A stretch of DNA of 58,530 nt from Wenjunlia vitaminophila DSM 41686 (GTDB lineage Bacteria > Actinomycetota > Actinomycetes > Streptomycetales > Streptomycetaceae). The stretch spans positions 86,842 to 145,371 of the forward strand of contig NZ_KB904650.1 in NCBI RefSeq assembly GCF_000380165.1, written 5' to 3'. The notes beneath the pieces are model-generated. The model had not been told where the DNA came from. It did no database searches and worked only from the letters and a program-made list of their open reading frames with translations. Positions 17,562-25,497 of this stretch are shown here, piece after piece. Within the stretch, counting starts at the first letter, position 1; the number at the start of each line of letters is the position of its first letter. Both the position numbers and the translations under genes were made by a program.

Positions 17562-18221
17562 AGGTTGATTCAGGGCGCTCACAGGTACTCGACGCCAAAG
17601 CCTTCCTGACCTATGGTCTACACCACTGTAAGGAGCAGGGCCCGCGATCTCCCCCCGAGGAGGAAGTGCGCACGTAGCGACATATGGCACGCAAGCACTG
17701 ATCGGACCGTACCGGCCAAGGGCAGGCCACCGAGCTCAGCGAGCGGAGTGCGTAGCTGGCGACCGGCAGTGAACAGCTATCTGCGGACGTGGGGGATCGC
17801 GCACCCCCAGGTTCAGCTATTCGCCATGGCGTGTGGAGCTTCGCTCCATCAGCTCCGAGCCTCCACGTAGGTTCAGCGAGAGTTACGTCTTTAGACCGGG
17901 ATCCTCTCGGCGCCGTTCCACCTACACGCCAGCCGGCGGCTACCGAGGCGGAGCCCACGGAAGGTGCCCCAAGACGGTGTTCCTACGATCTTCCGAGTCC
18001 ACTGCCGGCCACCGCTTCAATGAGGACGGACGTCCTGCCCCACTGACTGAGTCCGTAGGGCTCGCCCCGAAACGCAAGTCCAGCGAGCACGTTGCGACCG
18101 GAGCGTCTGGGACCACGGCTGGGTCGTCATCTTGTTCATTGGTTTGAAGGCTTCACCGGCCAGCTCAGATTCGCCAAGAAGACCCTAAATATTGGCTCAA
18201 ACAGCAGACGGGAGAGGCGAA
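17562..18221. other. Gene-free stretch between IS remnant and GH84 gene, with two hairpins
   Basis: I find no credible gene here. Two inverted repeats stand out: TGGGGG/CCCCCA with an eight-base loop (17790-17809) and TGGAGC/GCTCCA with a three-base loop (17834-17848). GC content falls toward the right, where the GH84 gene begins. The stretch may contain the promoter of that gene and debris from the insertion. Confidence 0.4.
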
Positions 18222-21200
18222 ATGCGAATCAACGCAAGACGCAGAACAAGCTTGGGAACCTTGCTGGCCTCCTTTTTGATACTACCTATGCTACCGGCGA
18301 ACGTGGCGTCTGCCGAGCAGCACCAAACGACTACTTCCGATTCTGCAACGAACGGAGAGGCCGAATGCGGGTACGCCCTGTACCCGGCGGTTCACAGTTG
18401 CGTCGCAGGACACCGGGTGATGAAACTCGCGGGGAGAACAATCAATCTGGTGCTGGAAGACAGCATAGGCGAGAATACCGCCGCCAAGGCGCAGAAACTG
18501 TTCGAGGAACGCGGCTTCACCGTTACGAAGGCTCCGCAGGACACGTCAGGGGACGATATCGACGTCCTGATCGGCACCGATAACAATAGAGGTGCCGATC
18601 ACGAGTACCTGAACGGAAAGTTCGAGCCGTCGATTTCGGTGAAGAAAGATGACGGCTATGCCCTCAGGATCTCCGCAGCGGACAGGGTCATCGCCATCAT
18701 GGGCACTGACAACAGCGGCGCGTTCTACGGGGTCACTACGCTGGATCAGATCTTGGAGCAGGCGGACGGTGGTTTGACCGACACGCTGATCGAAGACTAC
18801 GCAGACGTGAAATTCCGCGGCTTCATCGAAGGTTTTTACGGCACACCCTGGTCGCACGAGAACCGCAAGGACTTGATGTCGTTCGGCGGCGACTACAAGA
18901 TGAATTCCTATCTGTATGGACCCAAGAATGACCCCTATCATGCGTCGCGCTGGCGCGAGCCCTATCCCGCCGAGAAGCTCGCCGAGCTGAAGGAGCTGGT
19001 CGGTAAGGGTCTGGAAACCAACGTCGAGTTCGTCTGGGCCGCCCACGTCGGTGGCAAGATCGACCTGGGCTCCGAAGCCGATGTTCAGGCCCTCAAGAAC
19101 AAGTTCGACCAGATGTACGGAATCGGCGTCAGACAATTTGCAATCTTTTTTGACGACTCCGCAACGAACAACGACCAGCTTGTGAACTTCATCACGCGGA
19201 TGGACAGTGAGTACATAAAACCCAAGGGCGACGTCAAGCCGATCATCTTCTGCCCACAGTATTACCGCAAGGACAGTGGAAGTCAGGCAACGATCAACTA
19301 CCTGAAGAATATCAGCAGGTTCCCGAAGGACGTACAAATCATGTGGACGGGCGATAACGTCGTTTCGCCGGTCAATCAGAGCGTCATCGACTGGGTCACC
19401 CAGTATATCGACAGGCCAGTCTATGTGTGGTGGAACTACCCGGTAAATGACCTGGGGCGTGCAAACTATGTCCATATGGGTCCGTCCCGGGGGCTCCAGG
19501 CAGGCGTGAAGAACGTGTCGGGTTTTGCCTCGAACCCGATGAACCAGGCACAGGCATCCAAGGTGTCACTGTTCAGTGTCGCGGATTACACATGGAACAC
19601 CGACAAGTATGATTACGAGCAGAGCTGGCGCGACTCTTTTGGCCACGTCATCCGGGATGATCCCCAGGCGGCAAAGGCGTTGGGTACCTTCTCTGCGAAC
19701 GCGTCGCACGGCCTGAACCCGTTTGACGCGGGTGAATCCCTCTACCTGCTGCCTCAGCTGGAAACCTTCAAACAGCAGTTCGCAGCCGGCGAAGACGTTT
19801 CCGACTCTGGCGCGTCCCTGACTCGATCATTCGAGGACATCGTCAAGGCCGTGGACACGCTCAAGGCATACCAGGGCACGAATGGTATCTCGAGAGAGCT
19901 CACGCCTTGGTTGGACGAGATGAAGAAGATTGCGCAGGCGAGCAGGAACACTGTGCAAGGCATATTGGGATTGGGAGAAATTTCCGCCGATGATCTGGCA
20001 TCAGTTCAGGCGGCCATGAACCTGGTCTCTGAGCGCAGAGCAGAGCTCAAGGTTGCAGTGTCGTCCTCGAGTAGGGTCGTTGCACAGAAGGAGATTGTTC
20101 CCTTCACCGAGGAGATCCTGTCCCTGGTTGAGATACGGCTGATGGAAAGGCTCTCTCTGCCACCCAAGATGCGCGGTTTCGGCAGTACCACGCTCGACTA
20201 CACGAGGATGCTGGATGGCGATATGGCGACGGCGACCGACTCGGGCGCGGTGGTGTCGCGTGGCGCGTACTTCGGCGTGAATCTGGGCAGGAAGACGCAT
20301 ATCAACAACCTGCTCATCGCGATGGATGACACAAAGTACTATAAGAGTGGCGTGCTGGAAGCATCGGTCGATAATCGCACCTGGACAAAGGTTGCGGAAT
20401 TCGAAACGAGCACGATCACTGCGCAGGAACTTAATATTGACGCACAGTTCTTGCGTTACCGTGCCACTGACGAGTTCACCGACGAGAACACGGGCTCGCC
20501 GAATCGCGGTCTGTCGGTCAAAGAGTTTCAGGTCAATGTGGAAAAACCCGCAGAGGTCTACACCAACGTATCCACGCTGAAGACTCATACGCTGACGTTC
20601 GAAGGCGCTTCCGCTGCACTTCGGAACGTCGCTGAGATCACCTTGGAACCTGGCGACTATTTCGGGTTCCAATTCAATAGACTGAAGAACGCGCGCGCTC
20701 TGAGAATTGACGATGGCCTCAAGTTCCTGATCCCCGAGTTCTCGGCAGACGGGAGAAACTGGAGCGCGATGTCCTGGTCGGACCAAAAGGTCAATGAGGC
20801 TAAGTACGTTCGCGTTCGAAATGCCTCTCAGGAAGCGAAGGAATTCGCACTTGCGGAGCTTTCTGTAAGCTTCGGCGGTGCAACTTCCCCGTCGGCAACT
20901 GTTCACAATGCCAGCGTCTACTCGGGGAGTGTGCGCAATATCGTGGACGGCGATTCCTCCACATATCTCTGGCTCAAGGGATCGAGTGGGAATAGGCATT
21001 TCATATTCGATCTGGGAAGTGAGATCCCCGTTTATGACGTGCTCATAAACTCCGACAAGGACGTCCTGTCCTCCGGTGAGATCGAGTTGAGTTCGGACGG
21101 GGTGAGCTGGCGCGACCCAATCACGTTCGCTGGGGCGAGGAACATCAATGTTGTGGATGTCGGCGGTAAATCAGCTCGCTATGTGAAACTGACCGACCGC

Positions 21201-21896
21201 GTGCAGAGCAACTGGCTCAAGATCCACGAGGTGAAGGTCAACACTACGGTCAAGGAAGACGCTTCCGTTCTCTCGGGCGACCTGGACGGCCTGGAGAAGT
21301 TGCTCGACCTCGATATCTTCAGCGGTGTCGACGTTGGAAATACCGGCGGCGAGCTGACCTACAACAACATCAACACTCCGGATGCGACCAATCTGATCCT
21401 GATGAAGAATAGCGGGTCGCAAGTTGGACTGAAGGTCAGGAAGTCCGTGCAGGCCGACGCGACGGGGACCGGGGATTCGGCGTGGATCGACGCTGGCACA
21501 TTCACGGGCGCATATCACAACATTGATCTCCGCAAGTATGCACCGGTCGCCGAGATCAAACTGGAATGGGGAGTCAACTCCGACCTCCAGGTGAATGAGC
21601 TTTACGTCGGGAATAGTGACCAGCGCATCGTCGACGTGACCTCCCTGAAGGAACTCATCGGACGTTACGACAGCGAGGGAGAATTCGGAAACTACGGCAG
21701 CGCTCGCTCCCTGGAGGCGATACTGACAGTAGCCGGCGGTTTCGAAAAGCAGGGAGAACTGCAGAAAGCCGTCGAGCAGATGAGGCTCTTCAAACGTCTG
21801 CTTGACCAGCGGAGGCAGAGTGAAATGGTTTCCGAAAAAGCGTATCGTGTTCTCGCGTCCAGCGCCGACTACCTGATTGAGAAGTGGCAGGTGTGA
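18222..21896 (+). CDS. Secreted GH84 beta-N-acetylglucosaminidase (hyaluronidase/NagH-like)
   Basis: This 1224-residue enzyme should hydrolyse terminal beta-linked GlcNAc outside the cell by substrate-assisted catalysis. It has a signal peptide (about 1-33), an N-terminal GH20b-like domain, and a GH84 catalytic barrel beginning at FRGFIEGFYGTPWSHE (about 197) with the catalytic Asp pair D311-D312 in FFDDSATNN. VMWTGDNVV-type and NYPVND active-site loops follow, then a helical region. Two discoidin/F5-8C-like modules (about 640-770 and 890-1010) and a helical C-terminus complete it. The ATG follows a GGGAGAGG site. Codons such as AAT, TTT, ATA and GTT are far commoner than in the flanking genes, and an IS110 remnant lies upstream; both suggest horizontal transfer. 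Confidence 0.92.
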   Translation: MRINARRRTSLGTLLASFLILPMLPANVASAEQHQTTTSDSATNGEAECGYALYPAVHSCVAGHRVMKLAGRTINLVLEDSIGENTAAKAQKLFEERGFTVTKAPQDTSGDDIDVLIGTDNNRGADHEYLNGKFEPSISVKKDDGYALRISAADRVIAIMGTDNSGAFYGVTTLDQILEQADGGLTDTLIEDYADVKFRGFIEGFYGTPWSHENRKDLMSFGGDYKMNSYLYGPKNDPYHASRWREPYPAEKLAELKELVGKGLETNVEFVWAAHVGGKIDLGSEADVQALKNKFDQMYGIGVRQFAIFFDDSATNNDQLVNFITRMDSEYIKPKGDVKPIIFCPQYYRKDSGSQATINYLKNISRFPKDVQIMWTGDNVVSPVNQSVIDWVTQYIDRPVYVWWNYPVNDLGRANYVHMGPSRGLQAGVKNVSGFASNPMNQAQASKVSLFSVADYTWNTDKYDYEQSWRDSFGHVIRDDPQAAKALGTFSANASHGLNPFDAGESLYLLPQLETFKQQFAAGEDVSDSGASLTRSFEDIVKAVDTLKAYQGTNGISRELTPWLDEMKKIAQASRNTVQGILGLGEISADDLASVQAAMNLVSERRAELKVAVSSSSRVVAQKEIVPFTEEILSLVEIRLMERLSLPPKMRGFGSTTLDYTRMLDGDMATATDSGAVVSRGAYFGVNLGRKTHINNLLIAMDDTKYYKSGVLEASVDNRTWTKVAEFETSTITAQELNIDAQFLRYRATDEFTDENTGSPNRGLSVKEFQVNVEKPAEVYTNVSTLKTHTLTFEGASAALRNVAEITLEPGDYFGFQFNRLKNARALRIDDGLKFLIPEFSADGRNWSAMSWSDQKVNEAKYVRVRNASQEAKEFALAELSVSFGGATSPSATVHNASVYSGSVRNIVDGDSSTYLWLKGSSGNRHFIFDLGSEIPVYDVLINSDKDVLSSGEIELSSDGVSWRDPITFAGARNINVVDVGGKSARYVKLTDRVQSNWLKIHEVKVNTTVKEDASVLSGDLDGLEKLLDLDIFSGVDVGNTGGELTYNNINTPDATNLILMKNSGSQVGLKVRKSVQADATGTGDSAWIDAGTFTGAYHNIDLRKYAPVAEIKLEWGVNSDLQVNELYVGNSDQRIVDVTSLKELIGRYDSEGEFGNYGSARSLEAILTVAGGFEKQGELQKAVEQMRLFKRLLDQRRQSEMVSEKAYRVLASSADYLIEKWQV

Positions 21897-21902
21897 CGTT
21901 CA

Positions 21903-21942
21903 GGTCCCCCTGTGACAGCCTGGGGCCCGTCACGGGGGGACC
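21903..21942. terminator. Strong hairpin after the GH84 gene
   Basis: A 14-base stem (21903-21916 with 21929-21942, one G-T wobble) with a 12-base loop starts seven bases after the GH84 stop codon. There is no T tract, as is usual in actinomycetes. The following bases up to 22171 contain no supported gene. Confidence 0.7.
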
Positions 21943-22171
21943 CATGTCCGGCGGCGATGTGGACCGTGAGGCCGGCTCATCGGGAGGCCGGGTGACATCG
22001 TCCGCCGCGAGCCGGACAGGCCCTCGCTGGTGTCCACGACTTGGCCGTCGTCGGCGGCGATGAGAGGGCATCCAGCCTGGCGATGGTCTGCCCCTCGACC
22101 ACCGAGGAACCGTCGCGCGGATCGGTGGGCACGACCATCGGAATGCCGAGTCGCCGTTGCTCGGGACTTTC

Positions 22172-22216
22172 GTCAACCTCCGGTTGACAGTCCCGGAGCG
22201 TCAACCTACGGTTGAC
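22172..22216 (+). promoter_or_regulatory. Leaderless promoter overlapped by two palindromic operators
   Basis: Two near-identical palindromes, GTCAACCTCCGGTTGAC (22172-22188) and GTCAACCTACGGTTGAC (22200-22216), are 28 bases apart centre to centre. The first supplies a consensus -35 (TTGACA, 22184-22189) and the second a -10 (TACGGT, 22207-22212), with 17 bases between. Transcription would start at about the A of the ATG at 22219. A dimer bound at either site would block the promoter. The downstream protein carries its own helix-turn-helix and is the natural candidate autorepressor. Confidence 0.75.
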
Positions 22217-22218
22217 GC

Positions 22219-22965
22219 ATGGTTGAACCCATCCAGATGTCCCACCACGTCCGGCTCGACGACCTGATCGACGCCATCAAGAAGGCGCGCCCGGACGCCC
22301 TCGACCAGCTCGCCGACGCGGTGATCGCCGCGGAGCACCTCGGCGAGGTCGCCGACCACCTGATCGGCCACTTCGTGGACCAGGCCCGGCGCTCCGGCGC
22401 TTCCTGGACGGAGATCGGCAAGAGCATGGGGGTCACCAGGCAGGCGGCGCAGAAGCGGTTCGTCACCAAGGAGTCCAGCGCGGCGCCTGACCTGGACCCC
22501 AGCCAGGGGTTCGGTCGATTCACCCATCGGGCGCGGAACGTCGTGATGGCGTCGCAGAACGAGGCCCGGGCCGCGGGGAACGACAGGATCGGCCCGGAAC
22601 ACCTGGTGCTGGGGCTGCTCAGCGAGCCGGAGGCGCTCGCCGCCAGGGCCCTGGTCGTCCAGGGCGTCTCGCTGGACCAGGTGCGGCAGGCCGCCGCCGC
22701 GACGCTGCCGCCGGCGGCCGGGGAGGTCCCCGAGCTGATCCCGTATGACCCAAGGGGCAAGAAGGCACTGGAGCTCACCTTCAGGGAGGCCCTGCGGCTG
22801 GGCCACAACTACGTCGGGACCGAGCACGTCCTGCTCGCGCTGCTGGAACTCGAGGACGGCGAGGGGGTGCTCACAGGTCTGGGAATCGACAAGGCGAGCA
22901 CCGAGTCCCAGCTCACCTCGTGGTTGGCCGCCGCGGCTGCCACCGCGCCGGAGTCGCAGTCCTGA
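22219..22965 (+). CDS. Clp N-terminal-domain protein with HTH, putative autoregulator
   Basis: This 248-residue protein joins an N-terminal helical/HTH section (about 10-95, with ASWTEIGKSMGVTRQAAQKRFV) to a double Clp-N repeat (about 105-240). The repeats read FTHRARNVVMASQNEARAAG / IGPEHLVLGLLSEPEALA and LTFREALRLGHNYVGTEHVLLALLE. Clp-N repeats normally sit on ClpA/ClpC unfoldases and bind adaptors, but no AAA+ module is present, so this is a stand-alone sensor-like regulator. No ribosome-binding site precedes the ATG; the operator ends two bases before it, consistent with a leaderless mRNA. Confidence 0.9.
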   Translation: MVEPIQMSHHVRLDDLIDAIKKARPDALDQLADAVIAAEHLGEVADHLIGHFVDQARRSGASWTEIGKSMGVTRQAAQKRFVTKESSAAPDLDPSQGFGRFTHRARNVVMASQNEARAAGNDRIGPEHLVLGLLSEPEALAARALVVQGVSLDQVRQAAAATLPPAAGEVPELIPYDPRGKKALELTFREALRLGHNYVGTEHVLLALLELEDGEGVLTGLGIDKASTESQLTSWLAAAAATAPESQS

Positions 22966-23035
22966 GCGGACGGGGCAGCGAGCGGGCCGGCGGGCGCCCG
23001 CCGTCCGGCACGGCGGGACGGCTACACTGGGCGGC

Positions 23036-23146
23036 GAGCGAAGGGGAGTAGTCCCGAAACACCGGTCGGTCGACATGCTGGACGTCCTCGGACGTCCCGG
23101 CCGCCGGGCCGTCGCCCTCGAGTGACGGTGGACGAGACCTTCGGCC
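23036..23146 (+). ncRNA. yybP-ykoY (Mn2+-sensing) riboswitch
   Basis: The 5' leader of the GDT1-type gene contains the two conserved strands of the yybP-ykoY aptamer: AAGGGGAGTAG at 23041-23051 and GACGAGACC at 23131-23139. The closing P1 helix is perfect (CGAAGG 23039-23044 with CCTTCG 23138-23143). The class binds Mn2+ and turns on Mn exporters. The 130 bases between aptamer and start codon are GC-rich and could form the expression platform. The stretch 22966-23035 shows nothing further. Confidence 0.8.
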
Positions 23147-23278
23147 ATGGCATGAGCGGTGCCCGTTCCAGCGGGTGCCGTCCGTCGTGCCGGGCCGAAC
23201 GGTCCTCCCGTCGCCCGTCGCCCGTCGCGGGTGCTGAGCGCAGGGCCCCAGGCCCGGCCTCAGACAGAAAGCACCGGA

Positions 23279-23863
23279 ATGCCTCTCGACCCCCTGGCAG
23301 TGGCCACCGCCTTCGGGCTGATCTTCCTCGCCGAACTGCCGGACAAGACCATGTTCGCGTCGCTGGCCATGGGCACCCGCATGCGTCCGCTGTACGTGTG
23401 GTTCGGCACCTCGACCGCGTTCGTGCTGCACGTGGGCATCGCCGTGGGCGCGGGCAGCCTGATCGGCCTGCTGCCGCACATGGCCGTCCGGCTGGTCTCC
23501 GCCGCCCTGTTCGCCCTCGGCGCCGTGATGCTGCTGCGGAACGGGGACGGCGAGAAGGGCGCGGAGGCGGGGGCCAGGGCGGCGAGGGGGTTCTGGCCGG
23601 TCTACACCACCGCCTTCATGGCCGTCTTCATCAGCGAGTGGGGCGACCTGACCCAGATCACCACCGCCAACCTCGCCGCCACCAACGGCCTGGCGTCCAC
23701 GGCCGTCGGCGCCGCCGCGGCGCTGATGAGCGTCTCGGCACTGGCCCTGCTGGTGGGCCGGTTCATCGCCAGGCGGGTGCCGTTGAGGACGGTGCAGCGC
23801 TTCGGCGGCCTGTGCATGGCGGGCCTGGCCGTCTGGTCGGTGGTGGAGGCGTTCACCGGGTGA
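23279..23863 (+). CDS. TMEM165/GDT1-family cation transporter (probable Mn2+ exporter)
   Basis: This 194-residue, six-helix membrane protein has the two family motifs related to E-x-G-D-K/R-T/S: ELPDKT (from E19) and EWGDLT (from E120). These acidic motifs form the cation path in the two inverted halves, which are linked by a short charged loop (RNGDGEKGAEAGAR). In the first motif Gly is replaced by Pro, as in many actinobacterial members. The chosen ATG (MPLDPLAV) is the normal family start. The upstream riboswitch indicates Mn2+-responsive expression and so a role in Mn2+ efflux. Confidence 0.92.
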   Translation: MPLDPLAVATAFGLIFLAELPDKTMFASLAMGTRMRPLYVWFGTSTAFVLHVGIAVGAGSLIGLLPHMAVRLVSAALFALGAVMLLRNGDGEKGAEAGARAARGFWPVYTTAFMAVFISEWGDLTQITTANLAATNGLASTAVGAAAALMSVSALALLVGRFIARRVPLRTVQRFGGLCMAGLAVWSVVEAFTG

Positions 23864-23905
23864 CGTGGGACGGGTGGGACGGGAACGGGCCACCCGTCCC
23901 GGGTC

Positions 23906-24379
23906 TCAGCGGTCGCCGTCGCCGTCGCCGTTGAGGACGAGCAGCAGGTGGTCGTCCTCACCGTGCCGGAGGGTGCCGGAGCGCTGGAAGCCGAGCTTCT
24001 CCAGCAGCCGGACCGAGCCGGTGTTCCCGACGAAGGGGTCGGCGTACAGGGGGCGGGTCCGCTCCTCCCGGAGGAACAAGGTGAGCGCCTCGGTGCCTAT
24101 CCCCCGCCCCCAGTGGCTCCGACCGAGCCAGTAACCGATGAACCGCTGGTCCCCGGCCCACCAGGCCACGACGTTCCCCGCCGGCTCGCCGTCCACCGTC
24201 ACCGCGCGCACCAGGACGGTGGGGTCGCCGAGGACGCGGGTGGTCCAGTGGGTCATGAAGGCCTCGCGGCCCCGGGGCGTGAACCGCGAGCGCCGGGCCG
24301 CCTCCTCGTCCTGCTCCTGCTCGAAGAACAGCTCCAGGTCCGACTCGACCACGGCTCGCAGTGCCACGCTCATTCCCAT
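23906..24379 (-). CDS. GNAT-family N-acetyltransferase (RimJ/RimL-like)
   Basis: This 157-residue protein has the RimJ/RimL-like GNAT fold with acetyl-CoA loop HWGRGIGTEALTLFL and the later NTGSVRLLEKLGFQRSGTLRHG motif, which is characteristic of Acetyltransf_3 members. It ends in a Gly-Asp repeat (NGDGDGDR). The substrate cannot be predicted. Start could be the first ATG or the one two codons later. It converges on the GDT1-type gene and is not in an operon with it. Confidence 0.9.
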   Translation of the reverse strand: MGMSVALRAVVESDLELFFEQEQDEEAARRSRFTPRGREAFMTHWTTRVLGDPTVLVRAVTVDGEPAGNVVAWWAGDQRFIGYWLGRSHWGRGIGTEALTLFLREERTRPLYADPFVGNTGSVRLLEKLGFQRSGTLRHGEDDHLLLVLNGDGDGDR

Positions 24380-24479
24380 GGGGCGAGTCTGCCACCGGGC
24401 ACTGACACTCCCCCGGTCGCGGGCCGGCGGCCCCGGGTCGGCCGGTGGTGCGGCGGGTGGCCCGGTGCCCCTGCCGGGG

Positions 24480-24815
24480 TCAGTGCCCGCGCGGCGCGTA
24501 CATGATGACGGCCATCCCGACGAGGCAGACCAGTGCCCCGGCGATGTCGAACCGGTCGGGACGGTAGCCGTCGGCGACCGCGGCCCAGGCGAGCGAGCCG
24601 GCGACGAAGACCCCGCCGTAGGCGGCGAGGATACGTCCGAAGTCGCCCTGCGGCTGGAGGGTGGCGACGAACCCGTACAGCCCGAGCGCGACGGCTCCCG
24701 CACCGACCAAGATCCAGCCGCGGTTTTCCCGAACGCCCTGCCAGACCAGCCAGGCCCCGCCGATCTCGAACAGGGCGGCGAGGACGAACAGGGTGACGGA
24801 GCGGGCGACGAGCAC
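24480..24815 (-). CDS. YnfA-family membrane protein
   Basis: This 111-residue protein matches the UPF0060/YnfA family in length and sequence: four helices, with [19 protein letters not shown] in the first loop and the signature [19 protein letters not shown] and [23 protein letters not shown] near the end. YnfA proteins are related to small multidrug transporters. The GTG start follows GAAGGAC by ten bases and removes a proline-rich upstream extension with no family counterpart. Confidence 0.92.
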   Translation of the reverse strand: MLVARSVTLFVLAALFEIGGAWLVWQGVRENRGWILVGAGAVALGLYGFVATLQPQGDFGRILAAYGGVFVAGSLAWAAVADGYRPDRFDIAGALVCLVGMAVIMYAPRGH

Positions 24816-25176
24816 GGCAGCGGGTCCTTCTGGCGGGTCAGCGGGGACGGGAACGGCGACCCGGGAACCGGGAGCGTCCGTCGTTCCCCAGAGGGTCCCA
24901 CGGAGCGGTTCCCGCTGGCCTTCGGGTGGGCGTGGAATTCGCTGTGGGCCCAGATGTGCGGCGGTGACCACGGTACGGGAGAGGCGCGAATGCTTTCCTG
25001 TTACCTCGGTGGGTCCGTGGGACGCGCGACGGCGATGACACGGATCACTTCTGTTTTTCTCCGGACAGCGGATGGCCAGGGGCGGGACCGTTCGGGGTTC
25101 AGATTGTTTCATGCTCCCGCTACCCTGTACGAACCGCTCGTGGGGTCAGGGGAAGGAAAATCAGACGGGGGGTTTG
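24816..25176. other. Intergenic region between YnfA-type gene and T7SS-like operon
   Basis: No gene is supported in these 361 bases. GC content dips between about 24985 and 25140, where the promoter of the T7SS-like operon is expected. TTCAGA and TACCCT separated by 17 bases (ending near 25127) are a possible but weak match. A G-run just before 25177 acts as ribosome-binding site. Confidence 0.35.
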
Positions 25177-25497
25177 ATGGGAGATCCCAACCTCAAGGCG
25201 GACACCGCACGCATCAGACGGTGCGCCGACGACCTGAAACGCGTCCACGACGAGTTCAAGAACAACGCGGAGCCCACTCGCGGTTATGGCGTCGCGGAAC
25301 TCGGTTCCACACTGATCACCTCCGCGTTCGAGGAGTTCGCCGACAACTGGAAGGCGCACCGCGAACGGCTCCAGGAGGAGTTGGCGAAACTCTCGGACAT
25401 CACCGCGAAGGCAGCCGAGACCTACGACAAGGTCGACTCTGACCTGGCCCGCGCGTTACGCGGGAACGACGCCGGCGCCAAGGGAGGACGAACGTGA
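25177..25497 (+). CDS. WXG100-like small T7SS protein
   Basis: This 106-residue, almost entirely helical protein has the size and hairpin layout of WXG100/EsxA-like secretion partners: helix about 5-30, a turn with GYGVAELGS, helix about 48-95. The turn lacks a Trp-x-Gly motif; a Trp appears later (FADNWKAHRERL). It probably pairs with the product of the overlapping downstream gene. The leucine in LARALRGND is encoded by the rare codon TTA (25456-25458), so translation may depend on the bldA tRNA. Confidence 0.7.
   Translation: MGDPNLKADTARIRRCADDLKRVHDEFKNNAEPTRGYGVAELGSTLITSAFEEFADNWKAHRERLQEELAKLSDITAKAAETYDKVDSDLARALRGNDAGAKGGRT

Noticed and set aside
21977-22204. Small minus-strand gene divergent from the Clp-N gene
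   Set aside because: It would start at a TTG inside the operator with no ribosome-binding site and its translation matches no family I know.
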